From NCBI GenBank assembly GCA_031281345.1, contig JAITFN010000057.1, positions 1 through 34,671 of the forward strand: a stretch of 34,671 bases of DNA. Reading direction: 5' to 3'. This document shows, one piece after another, positions 14,901-20,833 of this stretch. The translations under genes and the position numbers were made by a program. The notes beneath the pieces are model-generated. The model saw only the letters and a program-made list of their open reading frames with translations. It was not told where the DNA came from and did not search any database. Numbering within the stretch: the first letter of the stretch is position 1; each line of letters begins with the position of its first letter. Source of the DNA: Candidatus Fibrimonadaceae bacterium. GTDB lineage: Bacteria; Fibrobacterota; Fibrobacteria; Fibrobacterales; Fibrobacteraceae.

Positions 14901-15911
14901 GTTTATGGTATCGGTGCCATTTATGTTTTTTGTTATTTTGTTTAGGTTTTTTCCTTTGCCGCCAGCACCTAAATAAAAATATTGATAAAAACTATATGGT
15001 GAATGCGAAAAATAATAATCCATGCCTTTCAAAGAATTGCTCTTTTTCCAAAGCGCGGTTCCATAGCCAAAAAATATTATTGAATCTCCTTTGTCAAAAA
15101 TTCCATTTGCATTTTTATCTTTTGCCAAAATTGGAATTTCCTCTGCATTTGGAAAAATCTCCTCGCCTAGCATTTCTGTCAAAGTATCTGGCGAGGCACT
15201 GAATAGCCTCAGGTTAGAAATGGGTATTCCGTCTATATCACTTCCAGCAATAGTCCTTAAATCATCAAAAGAAAGCGCGTGCATTCCGTCTGCAATTTCT
15301 GTTAATTCTTTGCTTCCAATTCCAATTCTTGCAATCCAGTCTATGCCTTCCATACTTGCCGCAGAGGTTTTTTGCATAGCACGCAATGTACTTGCCTGCT
15401 TTATTCCAAATTTTGTGGCAGCGGTTTTATTTTCCACGTATGCCAAAGCTCTTTTGGGAGCGGAAAAACCTTTTGGTCCCTCGTTAAAACTCATCAACAC
15501 TTTGAACTTTCTCCGCAAATTCCACGAAGCTCCATTGGAATACACAAGAGGCACATTAATTTTAACCCGCCATAAATTATCTTTGAGGTAAGGCACGCCA
15601 ACTTGCAAAGAACGCGGATTTTGTTCCACGCCGCAGGGCTTACCGTTCAAAGTTTCGCTTTTTATGTTTTCCAAACTGATGCTTGGTGGGAGTGAAGAGG
15701 GTAATGCTATTATATAAGTTCTAAAAGGAATGCCCGGAGCCTCTGCACTGCCAAAGTAATTTGCGTTTTCCGGTGTGCCAAGGCAAGGTCCTTGTCTTAA
15801 ACCTGCAACACCATCTGTGAAAATAAAAGCATTTGCGGCATCGCGCTGTATTTCAAGGGCAAAAAGGCTAATTGGAATGAAAAGGAGGTATTTCAACAAC
15901 CTGAATATCAT
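11940..15911 (-). CDS. Gingipain-like C25 peptidase, probable PorU-type (type IX secretion) sortase
   Basis: The product has 1323 residues with an N-terminal signal peptide (MIFRLLKYLLFIPISLFALE). A long beta-rich region is followed by a C25 caspase-like domain at about 590-950. The likely dyad is His830 (TFYYGHGNAVQW) and Cys864 (LGSFSCLVARFDD). KYVLLAGGGNYDYR and IAIGRLPV-like segments also fit C25 proteins. The last 100 residues (FNAPNPMKKNGTTFYF, IKIFDQNGKLV, YWDGRDSRGRLLANGLYHY) are a FlgD/type IX C-terminal-domain-like fold. PorU is the C25 sortase that removes secretion signals and attaches cargo at the cell surface; its large size and domain order agree with that. It could instead be a secreted gingipain-like protease. 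TATATT is 8 bases before the ATG, suggesting a very short leader. Confidence 0.8.
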   Translation of the reverse strand: MIFRLLKYLLFIPISLFALEIQRDAANAFIFTDGVAGLRQGPCLGTPENANYFGSAEAPGIPFRTYIIALPSSLPPSISLENIKSETLNGKPCGVEQNPRSLQVGVPYLKDNLWRVKINVPLVYSNGASWNLRRKFKVLMSFNEGPKGFSAPKRALAYVENKTAATKFGIKQASTLRAMQKTSAASMEGIDWIARIGIGSKELTEIADGMHALSFDDLRTIAGSDIDGIPISNLRLFSASPDTLTEMLGEEIFPNAEEIPILAKDKNANGIFDKGDSIIFFGYGTALWKKSNSLKGMDYYFSHSPYSFYQYFYLGAGGKGKNLNKITKNINGTDTINWKKYARSEKDLILRDHYFANDANAIEENTGKEWFWKWCARDSTITVEPYDFQNVRKLTGLRGDSLWIGVSFFPRRSTSYNESYSSFNWKKRMEGIRFNFYFQGREQRNIIDTIEGGSFVFASNGAQQNDNLYKLEISSSGQPDRFDGLSIAYRYNISASGGDEWLFPGNARGAVKIPVPANMQLVKTKNSIPIEILERASNGYANDTIPSDGDIKYFLFRENIYKKPAFVEAIPKRASSVSEPLKISGATEYLILTSEKLQNSAITLKQFRESGEAITKFNTAVVLTEDIYRNHGAKFSPVAIRDYIRYAKNNCPNLKYVLLAGGGNYDYRKIRQNSRDNLIPPYEAEDTSTDDFFAVLDSGEAIRFGKYELSLAIGRLPVLNTVEFDNYIQKAKDYEKISIMDNGIWRNTVILNADDATQAQKLDHTHHTQQMENTALLVDSLLQDQNFAIDWRKISLLQYDLEGGTKKPGATKELLLRLNQGALFTFYYGHGNAVQWADEDLLNSSSLSNIFNEKKYTILGSFSCLVARFDDAAQISFSEVYVNTKSKGAIAAIGSLRESYASHNVDLATKILKFSMITPDALLGEAILKAKRSSSYDFSSQRYNNEKYALLGEPVLSMPKQEINLKLDSTPDSIQALQKLKISGTASVQSGKVRLQILEGEKYRYLEQKNCKDNFGGDFRCSANIKIPGNPIYSEEVQIENKKFSTEFVTPRKLSLGDTNAQIRLWAYKAGAAEIGRMVEKGISLSGTSSYADSIKDHSPPSIKIYPCMRFGNTNQYAENAQVSLEIPACLDVVIEDSTGIDYREEADEGISFELSPVASPWHPWSFSEQTGKRAVARVNFGLSYDPGNYVFKVRAQDILGSVALRSIRLSLGKENRDGLADVFNAPNPMKKNGTTFYFKDLSGLDRKSSVSIKIFDQNGKLVKVMNNVISGEPSAYWDGRDSRGRLLANGLYHYVVLNTVSSLEGGGQKKVFEKKQKLVISR

Positions 15912-15960
15912 ATTTTTGAAATATAGTAAATATAGTAGAAATTCTATTTTAATCTATAAG
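15912..15960. promoter_or_regulatory. Divergent promoter region between the C25 peptidase and the two-domain FISUC gene
   Basis: This 49-base AT-rich gap serves both genes. On the minus strand TATATT (15925-15920) is 8 bases before the peptidase ATG, and a second one (15934-15929) lies in a TTTCTACTATATTT context. On the plus strand TTCTATTTTAATC (15942-15954) or TATAAG (15955-15960) may be the -10. No Shine-Dalgarno is present for either gene. Confidence 0.45.
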
Positions 15961-17337
15961 ATGCTTATGCCCAAACTCACACTCACCATATCCTGCACCC
16001 TGCTTTGTACCGCCCTCTTCGCCCAGCAAAAAGGCACATTCACCGATACGCGAGACGGCAAAACATACAAAACAGTAAAAATAGGTGAGCAGGTTTGGAT
16101 GGCGGAGAATTTAAATTACAAAGTGAAAGGTAGCAAATGTTATGGAGAAGGCAGAATAATCTATAAGTTTATTGAAAGCGATGAAATTGAATTATCAGAC
16201 GCAGAAATACAAGCTAATTGTGAAAAGTACGGCAGTCTTTATGACTTCGAAACGGCTAAAAAGGTTTGCCCCAAAGGTTGGAATTTGCCGTCTCCTGATG
16301 AATGGGATATTTTGTTCAGATATGCAGACACAACAAGTTATACGGATGATGATGCGCATAACAATTATGATAAAAAAATTGTAGGCAAATTTTTGAAGAC
16401 TACGAGTGGCTGGAATGATTACGAAGATTACGACGACAAAGGCGAAATAAAATCTGGCAACGGCGAGGACAGATATGGCTTCTCTGCCCTGCCGGGCGGC
16501 CGTAACAGTTTGAGAGGCCATTCCAGAGATATTGGCGACAGAGGCCACTGGTGGACTTCTTCAATTTACTACCCTAGCCTATACATCCACAGAAATTATA
16601 TGAACTACGACTACAACGATGTAATCGTACTTTTCGACGGGCCCCCTGATAAAGACCTGTATAGTGTCCGTTGCTTGCAGACCAACACACAACCACAGAA
16701 AATTATACCCCCTGCCTGCCCAGCGAATGACCAGCAAAAAGGCACATTCACAGATGCACGAGACGGCAAAGAATACAAAACCGTAAAAATCTGCGAACAG
16801 ACTTGGATGTCAGAGAATTTGAATTATGAGGCAGAGGGTTCTAAATGTTTTGGAGAAGGTGGTAAAATCTTTAACTCGAAAACCAAAAAGGATGATATAA
16901 CATTATCAAAGGCAGAAATACAAGCTAACTGCAAAAAATACGGCAGGATGTATAATTGGGAAACGGCTATGAAGGTTTGTCCAGATGGTTGGCATTTGCC
17001 GAGCAATGCGGAATGGGACAAGTTGTATCGTTTTGCGGACGGCACAAGCGGCACAAAAAGACCATATATGAGCAAAACGGCAGGTAAATTTTTGAAGGCT
17101 AAGAGTGGCTGGAAGAGCGAAGATGGAAAATCAGGCAACGGTGAAGACAAGTATGGTTTTTCGGCTCTGCCGGGCGGTTTAGGCAATTCGGATGGCAGTT
17201 TCGCCGATTTCGGTGCCTATTGGTGGTCTTCTAGCAGGTATGCCTACCAACGATCCATACAACACCGCTCCGGATACGCATACTGGAAAAGCGGCGGTTC
17301 GAATCAATCGCTAAGTGTTCGCTGCATACAGGACTAA
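15961..17337 (+). CDS. Secreted protein with two tandem FISUC domains
   Basis: The product has 458 residues. I chose the ATG at 15961 (alternative 15967) because the signal peptide, ending near LCTALFA-QQ (residue 21), begins there; the open frame further upstream runs antisense through the peptidase gene. Domain 1 (about 24-240) and domain 2 (about 258-458) share the order GTFTD.RDGK.YKTVKI, W-M-ENLNY, C.KYG..Y..ETA.KVCP.GW.LPS..EWD, GNGED.YGFSALPGG, WW.SS and SVRC-Q. The two repeat starts share a perfect 21-base DNA match (16023-16043 and 16731-16751), so the duplication is visible at the DNA level. Function is unknown; cell-surface localisation is inferred. It pairs divergently with the PorU-like gene. 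Confidence 0.87.
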   Translation: MLMPKLTLTISCTLLCTALFAQQKGTFTDTRDGKTYKTVKIGEQVWMAENLNYKVKGSKCYGEGRIIYKFIESDEIELSDAEIQANCEKYGSLYDFETAKKVCPKGWNLPSPDEWDILFRYADTTSYTDDDAHNNYDKKIVGKFLKTTSGWNDYEDYDDKGEIKSGNGEDRYGFSALPGGRNSLRGHSRDIGDRGHWWTSSIYYPSLYIHRNYMNYDYNDVIVLFDGPPDKDLYSVRCLQTNTQPQKIIPPACPANDQQKGTFTDARDGKEYKTVKICEQTWMSENLNYEAEGSKCFGEGGKIFNSKTKKDDITLSKAEIQANCKKYGRMYNWETAMKVCPDGWHLPSNAEWDKLYRFADGTSGTKRPYMSKTAGKFLKAKSGWKSEDGKSGNGEDKYGFSALPGGLGNSDGSFADFGAYWWSSSRYAYQRSIQHRSGYAYWKSGGSNQSLSVRCIQD

Positions 17338-17382
17338 GGCGAAACCCCGTGCGTTTTGGGGGTGGTTTTGATATTTTACTCA

Positions 17383-17436
17383 CCCTGCCATTTTCACTTC
17401 GTGGGCAGGGTTCGCCCTTCGGGCTGTCCTACGGAC
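17383..17436. repeat. Cluster of GC-rich hairpins (REP-like) downstream of the FISUC gene
   Basis: Three stem-loops follow in 54 bases: CCCTGCC/GGCAGGG (17383-17389 with 17404-17410), GCCC-TTC-GGGC (17414-17424) and GTCC-TAC-GGAC (17426-17436). The last is followed by ATTAAAAATTTTCT. The GC content is far above the surrounding sequence. It could be a terminator or a dispersed extragenic repeat. An ACCCC/GGGGG pair also occurs at 17343-17362. The rest of the 199-base gap holds the argF promoter. Confidence 0.5.
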
Positions 17437-17479
17437 ATTAAAAATTTTCTAACAATGCCTGTTTTTTTGGCAAAGCTTT

Positions 17480-17508
17480 TGGACAGGCACAAAAATTTTT
17501 TCTATATT
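17480..17508 (+). promoter_or_regulatory. argF promoter
   Basis: TGGACA (17480-17485), a 17-base spacer ending in a T-run and C, then TATATT (17503-17508). This matches a sigma-70 promoter at five of six -35 positions and has the same TTTTTTCTATATT spacing as rho. The leader to the ATG would be about 20 bases. No clear ArgR-box palindrome was recognised. Confidence 0.65.
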
Positions 17509-17536
17509 ATTTGTTTTTTTTCGTGGAATAATATAT

Positions 17537-18463
17537 ATGAACCGTTCAAAACATTTGCTTTGCCTACGCGACTGGGACACTAATTGTGTTCTAGAAACCA
17601 TAGGTATAGCTATTCGGTTAAAGAATGAGGTTAGAAATGGCACTTATTCGGAGCGTTTAAAGGGTAAAACCATAGGAATGTTCTTTGAAAAAAACTCACT
17701 TAGAACTATCGTGACATTTCAGGTGGGAATTTTTCAGCTCGGTGGAATGCCGGTGTTCCTAAACCCAGATAGCATTGGCAAAAGAGAAGACGTTAAAGAC
17801 GTGGCAAGATGCTTGTCGCGCTGGGTGGACGGGCTTGTGGTGCGTTGCTTTGAGCAAAGCCTGGTGGAGCAGCTTGCCGAATACGGAAATATTCCCGTTA
17901 TAAATGCCCTAACAGACGATTCTCACCCTTGCCAAGCATTGGCTTTTGGGCAAACGTGCGTAGAACATTTTGGCGATGATTTAAAAGGAAAAACCGTTGC
18001 CTTTATAGGAGACGGGAATAATGTTGCAAATTCCGTTATGAATTTATGCGCCAAATTGGGAATGAATTTTACCCTTGCCTGCCCCAAAGGCTATGAACTA
18101 AAAAAAGAAGTGATAAACGTCTGTTCGCCCATATTTGAAAAAATGGGTACAAAATACAGAACTTTCAACGACCCAAAAGAAGCCGTTAAAGATGCGGATA
18201 TTCTTTACAGTGATGTGTGGGTTAGTATGGGGCAAGAAGACCAAAAAAAATCAAAGAGAGAACATTTTTTGCCTTTTCAAATCAACGATGAGTTGCTTGC
18301 ACTCGCACCTAAGCACTGCAAGGTAACGCATTGCCTGCCTGCGCACAGGGGCGAAGAAATAACAGACAGCGTTATGGAAAACATGCAGATTAATTTGAGC
18401 TACGAAGAAGCGGAAAACCGCCTGCACGCGCAAAAAGCCGTGCTATGCAAGTTACTTCATTAA
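17537..18463 (+). CDS. argF: Ornithine carbamoyltransferase
   Basis: This 308-residue cytoplasmic enzyme of arginine synthesis joins carbamoyl phosphate and ornithine to give citrulline. The HPCQALA motif (about 131-137) and the HCLPAHRGEEI motif near the C-terminus are diagnostic, as is DVWVSMGQE. The carbamoyl-phosphate loop reads FEKNSLRTIVTFQVG, whereas most family members have S-x-R-T-R; the second Arg is Ile here. The other expected residues, including Arg in LVVRCFEQ, are in place. Succinyl- or acetylornithine specificity cannot be excluded from the sequence. It has its own promoter and no arginine neighbours. Its 3' end overlaps the convergent rseP gene by 12 bases. Confidence 0.9.
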   Translation: MNRSKHLLCLRDWDTNCVLETIGIAIRLKNEVRNGTYSERLKGKTIGMFFEKNSLRTIVTFQVGIFQLGGMPVFLNPDSIGKREDVKDVARCLSRWVDGLVVRCFEQSLVEQLAEYGNIPVINALTDDSHPCQALAFGQTCVEHFGDDLKGKTVAFIGDGNNVANSVMNLCAKLGMNFTLACPKGYELKKEVINVCSPIFEKMGTKYRTFNDPKEAVKDADILYSDVWVSMGQEDQKKSKREHFLPFQINDELLALAPKHCKVTHCLPAHRGEEITDSVMENMQINLSYEEAENRLHAQKAVLCKLLH

Positions 18464-19798
18464 CATTGAGCCTCTGCTCAAATCCACGAATGTTATATAA
18501 AAGAATAGGGCTATGAAAAATGAGGTTGCCACTTGCTGAATGCGAGCTTGGTTCTTTTGAGAAAGCGGTTTGCCTCTTATTTTTTCAATGAGCAAAAACA
18601 AAAGAAGACCGCCATCTGTTATGGCAAGGGGCAGCAAATTCATAACGCCTAAATTTATGCTTATAAGAGCGAGCAAAAATACAGCCTTTTGCAAATTCTC
18701 AAGCCAAACCAAACCTATAACCTGCACAATGCCAACAGGTCCGCTCATAGCCCTCAACTTAACCTCTCCTATTGCAATGCGATGAATGTAGCGAAACACG
18801 CTGGTTCCCATGCTTATGCTTTTCTTTGCCGCCATAGCAAGAGCTTCTCCCAGAGGCTTGTGAACCACCTGCAACTCATCAAATTGGGCAAGCCCCATTT
18901 GAATTCCAATCAAATAACGTTCTGCTTCCTCGTTCCAAAGCGGGTTTATAGATGCGCTCAAGGTATCTACTTTTCCGTCTTTTTGCTCTCTTGAAAACAC
19001 CACCTCAACAGCACCCCCATCAGATGCAGAAATTATATCTATCATATCTTGGTAGTAACCTATTGTGTAACCGTCCACGCTTAAAATGGTATCGTTTTGC
19101 TTTATGCCAGCTTTGCCTGCTGGGGAATCTTTCAAAGGATCTGTCGCTGCAAAAACCCTGTGCCTTGGGTGAATGCCAGCAGTGCCAACGCCCAAATCCC
19201 TAAGTTCCTTTGGAACTATGTTCACAGTTTTTCTGCCCTCTTTTGTTCCAATTTCCAAAGCGATGTTTCTGGAAATGCTAATACCCATTTCCTCGCGGAA
19301 TTTTTCCCAGCCCTCTGCTTTTTTTCCGTCTATGGTAAAAATTGTGTCTCCGCCTGCAATGCCAGCTTCTTCCGCTGCGGAACCTGGTTCCACAATTCCA
19401 ATCACCAGCTTGTCAGACACAGGCTCCGGGTTACCTATTATGTAAATTCCAGTTAGCAGAGCATAAGCAAAAACTATGTTGAATGCAGGGCCTGCAAAAG
19501 CTATCAAAGCTCTTTTCCATATAGGCTGCACGTGAAAATCGTCTGGCCTGTCTTCGCGAACCTGCTCGGGATTTTCACCAGCCATTGCCACATAGCCGCC
19601 AAATGGAATGGCAGATATGCAGTAAACTGTTCCGTTTTTTTCCACCTTAAAAAGCTTTGTTCCAAAGCCTATTGAAAAAGTCAAAACCCTAACTCCGCAA
19701 AACTTAGCCGCTAAAAAATGCCCAAGCTCGTGTATAAAAACAAGCAAGCTAAGACCCAAAAGCCCCAGAACTATTTGAAAAAGCCAATAAATATTCAT
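18452..19798 (-). CDS. rseP: RIP site-2 metalloprotease RseP
   Basis: This 448-residue inner-membrane zinc protease cleaves membrane-embedded substrates such as anti-sigma factors and leftover signal peptides. The zinc site HELGH is at 23-27 in the first membrane helix. Two PDZ domains (about 115-290) lie between the helices. The second zinc segment reads NLLPLAITDGG where most members have NLLP-P-LDGG. The start is the ATG at 19798 because it overlaps the upstream stop as ATGA; the longer frame to 19816 adds only six residues inside the neighbour. It is probably coupled to the flavoprotein gene. An ECF sigma factor occurs at 26895, but no anti-sigma gene was identified, so a regulatory link is only a possibility. 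Confidence 0.93.
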   Translation of the reverse strand: MNIYWLFQIVLGLLGLSLLVFIHELGHFLAAKFCGVRVLTFSIGFGTKLFKVEKNGTVYCISAIPFGGYVAMAGENPEQVREDRPDDFHVQPIWKRALIAFAGPAFNIVFAYALLTGIYIIGNPEPVSDKLVIGIVEPGSAAEEAGIAGGDTIFTIDGKKAEGWEKFREEMGISISRNIALEIGTKEGRKTVNIVPKELRDLGVGTAGIHPRHRVFAATDPLKDSPAGKAGIKQNDTILSVDGYTIGYYQDMIDIISASDGGAVEVVFSREQKDGKVDTLSASINPLWNEEAERYLIGIQMGLAQFDELQVVHKPLGEALAMAAKKSISMGTSVFRYIHRIAIGEVKLRAMSGPVGIVQVIGLVWLENLQKAVFLLALISINLGVMNLLPLAITDGGLLLFLLIEKIRGKPLSQKNQARIQQVATSFFIALFFYITFVDLSRGSMLMK

Positions 19799-20646
19799 TT
19801 GTCCCCACACCTGCAATTTTTTATCTTTTCAAGCGCCCTTTCTTTTGCAAGGGCTTCGCGTTGCTTGTAAGTTCCCATTCTTTTCATCATATTTTCCCAG
19901 TCAACCTTGTGCGCATCAAATTCAGGACCATCTATGCACACAAACTTAACCTCGCCTCCAACTGTCACTCGGCAGCAACCACACATTCCTGTGCCGTCAA
20001 CCATAATACTGTTGAGACTTGCATAAGTTTTAACTCCATAAGGGCGAGTTGTCTCTGCGCAGAATTTCATCATTATAGGAGGGCCAATAGACACAACAAA
20101 ATTTGGCTTGCAATTTTCGCAGAGTTCCTTTAAAGGTTCTGTCACCAAGCATTTGCGCCCATAAGAGCCATCGTCTGTGCAAATTATCATCTCATCACAA
20201 ACGCTTTTTAATTCGCTCTCCATAATTATCAAATTTTTTTGTCTAGCTCCCAAAATAACGCTCACTTTGTTGCCTGCTTTTTTAAGAGCCTGAGCTATAG
20301 GGTACATAGGTGCAGCCCCAATGCCACCGCAAACGCAAACCGCATGCCCAAAATTCTCTATATGAGTGGGTGAACCAAGCGGACCTGTTAAAACTGGAAT
20401 ATCATCGCCTGCATTTAACTGCGATAAATCTATTGTTGTTTTGCCCACCGCCTGAACAATCAAAGTTATTGTACCCTTTTCCTTATTTGCATCTGCTATT
20501 GTTAGTGGAATTCTCTCCCCTGCCTCTAAATCTGTTTGCAAAATTATAAACTGCCCCGCCAGCCTCTCTTCTGCTATAAGGGGAGCCTCAACAACTAACT
20601 TATGCACATCACTTGAAAGTTGTTCTTTCTCCAAAATTTTTGCCAT
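19795..20646 (-). CDS. Sulfide dehydrogenase/NfnA-type FAD/NAD-binding iron-sulfur subunit
   Basis: The 283-residue product resembles the FNR-fold subunit of NADH-dependent ferredoxin:NADP reductase (NfnA), sulfide dehydrogenase SudB and PyrK. RIPLTIAD (about 45-52) is the FAD-binding segment, VCVCGGIGAAPMYPIAQAL (about 113-131) the NAD(P)-binding loop, and GMCGCCRV with FVCIDGPEFD the [2Fe-2S] Cys cluster. The C-terminus has a further CRCGDK. The usual partner, an NfnB/GltA-like subunit, is expected next door but is absent on both sides here. It overlaps rseP by four bases. TATATT lies exactly 6 bases before the ATG, so the mRNA may be leaderless. Confidence 0.85.
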   Translation of the reverse strand: MAKILEKEQLSSDVHKLVVEAPLIAEERLAGQFIILQTDLEAGERIPLTIADANKEKGTITLIVQAVGKTTIDLSQLNAGDDIPVLTGPLGSPTHIENFGHAVCVCGGIGAAPMYPIAQALKKAGNKVSVILGARQKNLIIMESELKSVCDEMIICTDDGSYGRKCLVTEPLKELCENCKPNFVVSIGPPIMMKFCAETTRPYGVKTYASLNSIMVDGTGMCGCCRVTVGGEVKFVCIDGPEFDAHKVDWENMMKRMGTYKQREALAKERALEKIKNCRCGDK

Positions 20647-20652
20647 GTGCCT

Positions 20653-20667
20653 AATATAAAAAATATA
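20653..20667 (-). promoter_or_regulatory. Probable -10 elements of the flavoprotein-rseP pair
   Basis: Two TATATT hexamers lie on the minus strand, at 20658-20653 and 20667-20662. The nearer one is 6 bases before the ATG at 20646, which would place transcription start at the start codon. No strong -35 is visible. Confidence 0.45.
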
Positions 20668-20710
20668 GTAGCCACTGATTAACTCTGAATTTTGCTATGA
20701 TGTTCCCCCC

Positions 20711-20739
20711 TTGACAACGCACTAATTTTTTTCTATATT
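20711..20739 (+). promoter_or_regulatory. rho promoter (TTGACA-N17-TATATT)
   Basis: TTGACA (20711-20716) and TATATT (20734-20739) are separated by exactly 17 bases, a near-consensus sigma-70 promoter. The spacer ends in AATTTTTTTC, the recurring element of the window. Transcription would start near 20746, leaving a leader of about 88 bases to the TTG start. Confidence 0.8.
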
Positions 20740-20833
20740 TACAGCAATCAAGGGAATTCAATTAAATATGCTTGCATATTCCCTTTGCGCAAAGGCATAT
20801 TTTAGACTAAAATTCAAAAAAGGAGTTTTACCT

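Noticed and set aside
15775-15960. N-terminal extension of the two-domain FISUC protein
   Set aside because: It runs antisense through the start of the C25 peptidase gene, and the signal peptide begins at 15961.
18466-18481. TTGAGC-CTCT-GCTCAA hairpin just after argF as its terminator
   Set aside because: It lies inside the rseP coding end and has no U-tract on the argF strand; it is too weak to list as a feature.
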